Source: Cudoniella acicularis
Lineage: Eukaryota; Ascomycota; Leotiomycetes; Helotiales; Helotiaceae
NCBI GenBank assembly: GCA_013054445.1
Contig: JAAMPI010000096.1
Span: 1-64,000 of the forward strand
Direction: 5' to 3'
DNA length: 64,000 bases
This document shows, piece after piece, positions 57,088 to 64,000 of the stretch (position 1 is the stretch's first letter; each line of letters begins with the position of its first letter). The translations under genes were made by a program, and so were the position numbers. Below the pieces are notes generated by a model that was given only the letters and a program-made list of their open reading frames with translations, ran no database searches and had not been told where the DNA came from.

Positions 57088-58180
57088 GTGGCTCTGGTTG
57101 CATCAATGAATCCAAGCTCCGTCATTTTTACCACAATTATTCAAGGCCACATGAGCTGCGTTACCAGGACCTGCTTGAGCGAGTATCAGCTTGCTCAAAT
57201 AACATCACTGAACTCGCTGCTGTTGGTTCCCAGGCTGAACTCCGCATCATTCATAAGACAGTTAGTACCCAAGACGCGAAACTGGATTTGATCATATCAT
57301 TGCTGGAAGCATCTGGCTTGAAAATAAAAGGTTTTGTTGCGAAGACAATTGGTTAGTATTTCCAAGATCCCTCACCCCAAGGCCTTACTAAAACAACGCA
57401 GCATTCCAGTCTCTACAAACAAGCGCCCAGTTAAACACCAACCAACGACTATCAGACCTCCAACTATCCCAACTCTTATCCTCCTTTTCACTCTCCTTTG
57501 AAGATCCCGACAACTGTTACCAACACCACCTCTTTTCCGGTAACCGCAAGACATCAGGCCTCGGTTCCAGCACCCCAATAAATCAATTCTGGCTCTCTCC
57601 TAAACTCGCAAAATGGTTACTAAGCCACGAGTCTGCATTGGCAATTGTAAAAGGCGCCTTCGCGTCACGTTTAGCCATGCAAGATTTCTCCATCGATGTC
57701 ATTCAATATCTCACTACATCGACTGTCCCTGTTATCTATGCACTAATGAGCGTAGACAAATTCAAGTCAGGTTCCATGACCTCAACAATATATCTACTGA
57801 AATATATTACATTCCAAGCCCTATGACTAAGCGGAGCAGTAGAAACGGAAAAGCAGATGGCACTACGTTACTCTCAGTTCCACACAGCGAGGATTGCAAA
57901 AGGGTGGCTTGAGCTGTTTAGACGAGTCATTGAGAATTTAGGAGGACAGGTCTATATTGTTATTGATTTGGCAATTGTGCGTGCGTCTCTTGAGGATGGA
58001 AAAAGTTTCAATTTTATCCTTGGGTTGTGTGAAATGCTTGAGCGTGCGTCGAAGGACGGTGTAACGACAAATATTAAAGTTATTCTTCTTGTTTATGATC
58101 CTGAGTGGATGACGCTTCTGCTTGGAGAGTTCTCTGAGTGTGTTATTCCGGTTAAGGAGATGAGACAGAAACGAGGGTAG
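57088..58180 (+). pseudogene. STAND-related fungal protein, C-terminal portion with nonsense codon
   Basis: Coding-like segments in order are HELRYQDLLERVSACSNNIT with a coiled-coil continuation (QAELRIIHKTVSTQ), an intron near 57332-57402 (GTTTTG...CGCAG), FQSLQTSAQLNTNQRLSDLQ, FWLSPKLAKWLLSHESALAI, VKGAFASRLAMQDFSIDVIQ and TSTVPVIYALMSVDKF. Next is YLLKYITFQAL, a TGA at 57824-57826, and then QMALRYSQFHTARIAKGWLE, VYIVIDLAIVRASL and IKVILLVYDP. The arrangement (FW-P...L...KG-F-SR, VPVIYAL, TI-LKY--FQAL, VYIV-DL) matches a frequent fungal protein type associated with STAND-like NTPases that carries a degraded P-loop region. The TGA stands where Arg is usual (CGA to TGA, a C-to-T transition). 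No start region is recognised. Confidence 0.55.
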
Positions 58181-58919
58181 GGCAATAAAACGAGGTGAGC
58201 GACGACTAGTGCTGTATTTTCAAATTCTAGAAATAGGACAGAGAGAATAAGGCAACCAAATTAAAGTATTCGGCTCTATTAGGAGCTAAAAATAACGCTA
58301 AAAAATCCCAGCCCCACCAGACAGGTCCGACAATGCAGCTACCCAACGTCACGGTAAGACGATTCCACACCAGTAGGAACCATCTAAAAACCTTCCTTCC
58401 CCCCTTTCCCTCCCTTCCCCCAGTGTCATCGATAGTATACGCCTGTATTACGGTAGCTGATATAAGAGCTTTGATATTACTGCTCGTATAGTATTTATTC
58501 TATACTACGGACAGTATATAGTATTACTAAAAGTATATTTTATTAGCTATATACTATTATATAGAACATATAAATTAACAAGAGCTTTTAAAATATATTT
58601 AGAGAAGTAGCACTTTTATTTTTAACTCTATAAGCCAGTAATATAGTCTAATCCTTAATTTAGAAACAGGACTTATATAGGTAAGATAGAATAATAAACC
58701 TATATAATATTTTATATAAGTCGGACCCCCTAGTAGTAGCCACCCCCCTGAAGTGGCCACCTCGCTAAGCTCACCACCACAACCCCTACTTCCTATATTA
58801 TTTTTAAATAACTCTACTATCCTTTAATAAAAACACATCAAATTTTACACGCACCTAGGACCTGTTATAAAGCCCACTTATACTGAAGAAGACATCTAGA
58901 GAGCGCTAAATATAGTAGC

Positions 58920-60500
58920 AGATAGTATGTCTTAGCAGAAGGCGGGGTTAGAATTTAGAGTACCACGTTCTACACTCCGGCACCGTATAAATAGCTATAT
59001 TTCGAGGCAGGAAGCTCATACACCTCAGCAAAGGCTCTCTACGGTTCAGGAGGAACGTCTTACCGAATAGGTATTAGCCCAGGAAAGCCTAGGCCTTGGC
59101 CCTACTCGTGCCCAGATCAGAGCTTTTATAAGGCGAATCTTAGAGGCTAGAGGGGATGCTAAACCTCTTAGAAAACGATAGATAGATAGCTTCCTACGAC
59201 GGAATCCTATTCTAAGGACCAAAAAGTAGTTCTATATCGACTCTATACGTGTTAATAGTGCTACTACCGATATTATTAAGAAGTAGTTCTAAAAGCTCGC
59301 TGTCCTACGGATTAGGGCTATTAAGCCTGAAAATCGTTAGAATATAGATAAAGTTAGGATTATAGAAGGTATAGGGGATAATAGACTAGTAGTAGGAAGC
59401 GTAAATAGGCGCTTTATTTAAAAGAAACAGCTAGGTTCTGTCACGGAGTTAGTTTACGTGACCTGTTCTACACGTGACGGCGCTAGGCCTAAGCGAGGTT
59501 TCGGGCAGAGGTTAAATACGTGGCAGCTTCTCTCTTCCCCTTCTTCTCTTCTTCGTCGATTATTCTAAGTAATAGAGCACTATTTACTTTATGTCTGCCT
59601 GAGTGCTCTATAACAGGTTCGAAGGCCTAGACCTCCTTTATCGAATTTGTTAGCGCCTTAGGTAGAAGCCTCTATCCCTTAGTTATATTTAAGGGAAAGT
59701 CAGTATAATAACAGTGGTTTATAACTACCCTAGACGAGTTCGAAGGCTAGTAGTTCATAGTAACCGAGAATAGCTAGACTATAGACGATATTACCTTAGA
59801 ATAGCTACGGAAGGTCTTTATCCCTTAGACGGCGCTACGTAACCCTTTTAAAGTCCGACTACTAGTCCTAGATAGCTATAAGAGCTACGTAACAACTGAT
59901 TTTATATAAGAATACTTTTTAAATAATATTTAGCTTTTATTTCTCCTACTATATACCTTATATATACTCTAACCCTTAGATTTAGTTGTGTTTTCCTCTT
60001 TTAAAACATCGTACTAGAAACAAGTCGGATTTTTAAGCCTATTAACCGATTCTATACTAATTAGGAAGCGTAATTTCTTACGGTGTTATTATAAAGCAAG
60101 GTTAGATAGTCTAACAGCTAAAAATATTAAGTCTAGATAGAGGGTAAGAGGCCTTTAGCCTACTAATAGTACTAAACTACTCCTTAGCCGATTATTATTT
60201 AAAAACAGTAATAACCTAAAAGATGTTATAGCTCTATAAAGGCACTAGGGCCCTGACGTCACGTAGGGACGTATTTGTAAGAAGGTGCTGATATTACGAA
60301 GAAACTAAGCTAAGGAGAGAAGAAGAGAGGTAGCCCCGAAGGGGCCTTATATACAGGAGGTGAGTCTAGCACGGACTAGGACACGTGACAAGGGGGACGC
60401 GTCAGGTAAGGGGGACGCGTTAAACCAGGTCTGTAACAGAAGAGAATACTAAGAAACGTAAAGCAGAAGAGCTTATACCTGATTAGAACACAGGCTAATC
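58920..60500 (+). mobile_element. pogo/Fot-type (DDE_1) transposase remnant
   Basis: With stop codons ignored, one frame gives an HTH/CENP-B-type N-terminal part (about 58930-59200: TLRHRISG-like, LTE-VLAQESLGLGPT, SFLRRNPIL) followed by the DDE core (NxNIDEAGI-like near 59340, FKGKSVQ, TENSWTTDDITLEWLRKVF, LVLDSYKSY). A C-terminal part with a Pro/Tyr-rich LPPYT-like segment and a Lys-rich tail (TKKRKAEELIPD) follows. The coding track is riddled with TAG/TAA and interrupted at 59438 by an LTR. The ends of the element were not found, so the limits are approximate. Confidence 0.75.
59439..59617. mobile_element. Solo LTR inserted in the pogo-type transposase
   Basis: A 179-bp unit begins TGTCACGGAG and ends CTCTATAACA (TG...CA). 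The bases GGTTC occur directly before (59434-59438) and directly after (59618-59622), an exact 5-bp target duplication. Removing the unit and one GGTTC joins KKQLGSKA to TSFIEFVSALG in one transposase frame, so the insertion is proven by the host frame. The unit carries a CTTCTCTCTTCCCC pyrimidine tract, typical of fungal LTR promoters. Confidence 0.85.
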
Positions 60501-60532
60501 GTTTTTTAAGGATTAACGCCTAACGAACCTAC

Positions 60533-61769
60533 TGACATAAGTCCGTGCGTTTAGGCTTACCCGATATTTATTTACCCTCTCCTTTTAGACCTTAATTAAT
60601 TAATTGCTAATTATAGATTAATTATCTACTACTCTACCGATACTAGACTATATGCTAGGTAAAGAGGTTCTTACTAAACATAAAGAAGCAATCTGCCAGC
60701 TCTTTAAGTTCGCTAAAATAGGCCTACAGTAGCTCTAAGGCTACTATAACCTCGCGGACAGCATAGTACGCAAGATCCTATAATACCTAGAACCCGAAAG
60801 ACGACACCCTATACGGACCGGAAGACCTCGTGAGTCCTTAAACGAGTAGGAAGTACGGGATATTATCGAATATATTAGCTCGTCTCACGAGAACCGGGTC
60901 TTAAACTAGGTCTAGCTTTACGATAAACTTAAGCTTAAATGCTTAGCTAAAACACTCGAAAGAAGACTTAAAGAACAAGGCTACTAGCGCTATACGGCTT
61001 ATTAAAAGCTATACCTTATACGAAAGCAGGTAAATACGCGGTAGATATAGGCGATTATATATATGTTTTAGGGGCTACTCGAATAGAGATAGATATTATA
61101 GTTAGATAAGGTTATATTTTTAATTAGAAGACGGAAGTATAAAAAGCGTATAATAAAGAAGAAGGGCGAACGTTTATATCCGGACTATATTTAGTTCTAA
61201 ATATATAGAGGGTATATAACGCTAGTTTATGCTTTTAGTATAATTAGGTATAGCTATAAAAGTTAATTGGTTTTTATATATAGAACTAATAAGAACTGCG
61301 TATTTATATAGAAGAACTACCTTACTTAAGTCCTTAAACTATTTATTAAGGGAATATTAGCTGCTTTTAGGGCTGTCTATAATACTCTATAGTTTATAGA
61401 GAACGAGAACTCTATATATAGCTATAAATCAACAATAAACCTATATATACTATAGAGAACTTTAAAGGGTATTATCCTCTTCTTATATCCTTTAATTAGC
61501 CTAGATATAAACCTAATTAAGAAGTGCTAGCGGAGGATAAAACAAAGCCTTTATAGGCGGGAAAGGCAGCCTATAAATAAGGCTGAAATATAAGCTATAG
61601 TATAAGAGGAATAGGATAAAATCCTATAAGAATAGATTAATAGGTTAATTAAGAAGTAAGAGTATTAGGTTCGTGATTTAGTTAAGCGTTCTAGGTAGTC
61701 TATAGGTAATTAATTAATAGATTATATTATTAACGCCCTAAACGCACGGACTTCTGTCAGTAGGTTCGT
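60533..61769 (+). mobile_element. Tc1/mariner-type element, RIP-degraded (1.24 kb)
   Basis: Terminal inverted repeats of about 33 bp: left ACGAACCTACTGACATAAGT and right (complement) ACGAACCTACTGACAGAAGT, both continuing CCGTGCGTTTAGG. TAA lies outside each CGAACC end, consistent with TA target duplication. Internal plus-strand fragments GRPRESLNE, YISSSHENRVL, LERRLKEQGY, GLLE with YSYKS and later ENxxSIYSYKSTINLYILYR followed by KGIILLLYPLISLDINLIKKCWRRIKQSL match the HTH and DDE regions of Tc1/mariner transposases. Many TAG codons stand at former Gln/Trp positions. It cannot encode a working transposase. Confidence 0.85.
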
Positions 61770-61962
61770 AAGAAGCTTAATATAACAGAACTAGGTCTAC
61801 TTAACTAATAACCTCTTACTACTAGAGAAGTAGAGAGTCTATTAGATTAGTAGTATAGAAGTATAGGTAAGGCGATCTCTAGTAGTTATTAGGCGTAGAA
61901 GCTTAATATATTATAAATAAGAATAATTAAAGTATAATATAAGATTATTATAAGGTTTTAAG

Positions 61963-62158
61963 TGTGACAGTACGTGACTAGCGTGCGTAGCGAGTAATAT
62001 AAATAGCTTTTACCACTCGGCTATCGGGCTAAAAAGGCATAAGAATAAGGTTAGAGCCTTATTCGCTATTCTACTATATATAGTCTACACCCCGAAGTAT
62101 ACCTAACACCGCCCCCGTCAGGGGCACGTGACGCGCATGTCACTCTAGGCCTGTGACA
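61963..62158. mobile_element. Solo LTR with 5-bp target duplication (196 bp)
   Basis: It starts TGTGACAGTACG and ends GGCCTGTGACA. The pentamer TTAAG occurs immediately before (61958-61962) and after (62159-62163). The interior is much more GC-rich than its surroundings (CCGCCCCCGTCAGGGGCACGTG), so this copy arrived after, or escaped, most of the mutation seen around it. No internal retrotransposon sequence is attached. Confidence 0.8.
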
Positions 62159-63280
62159 TTAAGTATAAAGCTCTTATCTAATAAAGAAATTTCTTTACTT
62201 ATATAGATCTCTTAGGCTTATAGGCTATAGGTACCTAAGTAGGCCGAAGGACCGACCGGTCCTTCTACTAAGCTTCGGCCCTAGACTCTATTACCTGACT
62301 AGTTATATAACCTATTATATAATCTCGTAACTTAGGACCCTAGTTCTCTTTACTATCTATATTAGTAGTAGCCGAGCCTTAGGCCTAGGCCTATATATAA
62401 TACTGATTCGTAATACTATCCTTTATTAGTTTTAATATAGTTTTATCTATTTAAATAACTATATTAAAATATTATAGTCTTAGATAAAGCTTCTTTTCTT
62501 TATTATACCTAACGATTTATATATTAAGCTTAAAGAATATCTTAATTATATTTATAATATTAAGAATATTAGAATCATTATATCTCTCTATTCTTATTAT
62601 ATTAAAGAAAACTAGAAATATATTATAAAGAAAAAAAAGAGTACGTGTTATTCTAAGTGTATAAGACCTAAGGTTTCTTATAACATAAAGATTCTTTTAG
62701 TTAATGTCTAGGAATCTAAAGTTTCTTTTAAGGCTAATTATAAGGCTATTATAGTCTAGTAAAACTAGTTAAAGCTAGAAGAAGAAAAGGCTTTTATAAA
62801 AATATTCTATCTTTAGAAGTAATAGTAGTTCTTTAACTAATAAGAGGCTAAAATATCCGTTTATAGTCTTTATTATCTAGATAAGTTAAATATTATAAAG
62901 GTAGCTAAAAAATAAAATATTAAAGAATAATAAAAGAAAAAAAAAGAGTAGGTAGTAGCGTAAGCTCTATACTATTCTAAGTAACGGCTTTACTAACGAC
63001 TTTATTAGCCTTAGTTTAAACTATAAATTAGGCTAGAGATCTTAAGACTTTATCTAAATTCTTAATAGAATATTATAAGCTTCTTAAGATAGTTAATTAA
63101 ATTCTTCTAAGGTTCTTTAATATCTTTTAATTATAAATAATCTTTTTATCTTATTAAATATTTAATCTTATCTTTAACTTATTTAAAACTTAAGATCTAA
63201 TTAACTTTATATTTAAACTCTAGATTAACTAGTTAAATATCTATATAAGATATATAAAAGACTAGATATATATTTATATT

Positions 63281-63600
63281 TNTTAATANNNNTAATTTAA
63301 ANNTTAATAGNTTTCTNATNNTCTTNATTTNATANNGTCTNANCTTNTTATANTTAAGTTTATTATTTAGTTNTTTTATATTAATATTTTTNTTTAAAAA
63401 GATAGACTNTATCTNTNTCTTTTANTATANNCTCTTAACTATATATCTNATTATANTANAAGNTATTNNTTTCTATTATAAACTTAAGTTCTTTTATAAG
63501 TTTTATATAAAATAACTTTATCTTATTAANNTAGATTTANNTATANTAGTTCTTAATNTCTATAAGTCCTAGTTCNTANTATANTANTAGCTTATAGNTA
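63281..63600. other. Cluster of undefined bases
   Basis: About 40 single or paired N positions are scattered through 320 bp of AT-rich repeat. This pattern suggests a consensus of diverged repeat copies or low-quality polishing, not one scaffold gap. No feature can be called reliably inside it. Confidence 0.85.
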
Positions 63601-63689
63601 TAATTTATATAGAATAGTATAATAAGTNTTATATCTATTATTAAACTATTATAAGAGAACTATATTATAGATAATATCTTTATCTAATT

Positions 63690-64000
63690 GTTTTATTAAT
63701 AGTTTATATAATACTTTAAATATATTTCGATTACTTAGTTTATTTTCTCTATTCTACTGTTTATCTATAGATAGAACGCGGTTAATATCTTTTATTTAAC
63801 TTAAGGTAAATAGTTAGCGTTATCTAAAATTTTAATATAAAAAGCTTATCACGGTCTAATATAATCTCTTCTAATAGTCTATAATAAGTAATTACTTCTT
63901 TTAGGAATATATAGGCTAGGTCTTTAGCTATACTACTTTCTATATAAGGTATTAGGATTACGTACTTTATAAGCCTCTTAATAATAACTAAGATAGAGTT
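63690..64000 (-). mobile_element. Ty3/gypsy integrase fragment (reverse strand, runs off window)
   Basis: The minus strand from 64000 reads NSILVIIKRLIKYVILIPYI, then a segment with AKDLAYIFLKEVITYY, LLEEIILDRDKLFI and a TLTIYLKLNKRY stretch, in the order of a retroviral-type integrase catalytic core of Ty3/gypsy elements (D...FxKY..., SDRGxxF-like, L..L.I). Stops occur at expected Trp/Gln positions. Reverse transcriptase and gag would lie beyond the right window edge. Confidence 0.7.

Larger units (their letters stand above)
58430..64000. repeat. AT-rich, RIP-like transposon-derived block
   Basis: From about 58430 to the window end the composition changes abruptly: TA-rich words (TATATA, TTAGTAG, CTATAT), loss of CpA/TpG-type codons, and TAG/TAA in every frame. 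Recognisable transposase and integrase pieces have Gln and Trp codons replaced by TAG. This is the signature of repeat-induced point mutation (C-to-T at CpA) in Pezizomycotina. No host gene is seen inside. Individual elements are listed separately. Sequence between 62160 and 63280 is AT-rich and not assignable to a named element. Confidence 0.85.

Noticed and set aside
60252..60430. Third LTR-like unit, reverse orientation, in the pogo-type tail
   Set aside because: Length and a TATATAAGG box on the minus strand fit an LTR, but the flanking pentamers GGCCC and GAAGA do not match.

Overview
The window is nuclear DNA of a filamentous ascomycete (Pezizomycotina). The evidence is short spliceosomal introns (about 41-84 bp) with fungal donor, CTAAC/CTGAC branch and YAG acceptor signals, conserved Prp43, TAF10, prefoldin-4, UCS and NRC-2 genes, long intergenic spaces, and an AT-rich, stop-codon-riddled transposon block at the right end that looks like repeat-induced point mutation (RIP). 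Protein wording and lineage-specific families suggest Leotiomycetes/Helotiales. That placement is inference.

Layout. 0-25 kb is a gene-bearing core: TAF10 and PRP43 share a divergent promoter, followed by a small lineage-specific Cys protein, a long low-complexity protein with an N-terminal eIF4E-binding motif, an NRC-2/Fpk-type AGC kinase, the C-terminal half of a UCS myosin chaperone cut by an assembly gap, prefoldin subunit 4, a DHA1 MFS transporter and an SDR reductase. 25-38 kb is accessory: decaying Hsp70-like, rhodopsin-domain and amino-acid-permease genes, a possible PD-(D/E)XK-like protein, several small inverted-repeat elements, and a gene that fuses a fungal STAND-type N-terminal domain to two ubiquitin-like domains. 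39-58 kb carries a 12-cysteine secreted protein, small Cys proteins, a DEDDh-nuclease-like gene with two compensating frameshifts, a second MFS transporter (DAL5/ACS type), a AAA-ATPase remnant, a glycosylated membrane protein, an intron-dense LaeA-like methyltransferase and a STAND-related pseudogene. From about 58.4 kb to the end the DNA is RIP-like transposon wreckage: a pogo/Fot-type transposase split by a solo LTR with an exact 5-bp target duplication, a Tc1/mariner-type element, another solo LTR and a reverse-oriented Ty3/gypsy integrase.

Two themes cut across the annotation. First, otherwise intact genes repeatedly carry single-base frameshifts, three of them in homopolymers. In four cases exon-phase arithmetic across neighbouring introns shows that exactly one base is extra or missing, which points to consensus errors at least as much as to pseudogenes. 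Second, the short inverted-repeat element at 34.6 kb shares its ends with the mariner-type element at 60.5 kb, which suggests a non-autonomous/autonomous pair. The most unusual gene is the STAND-N plus tandem-Ubl fusion at 35.9-37.4 kb.
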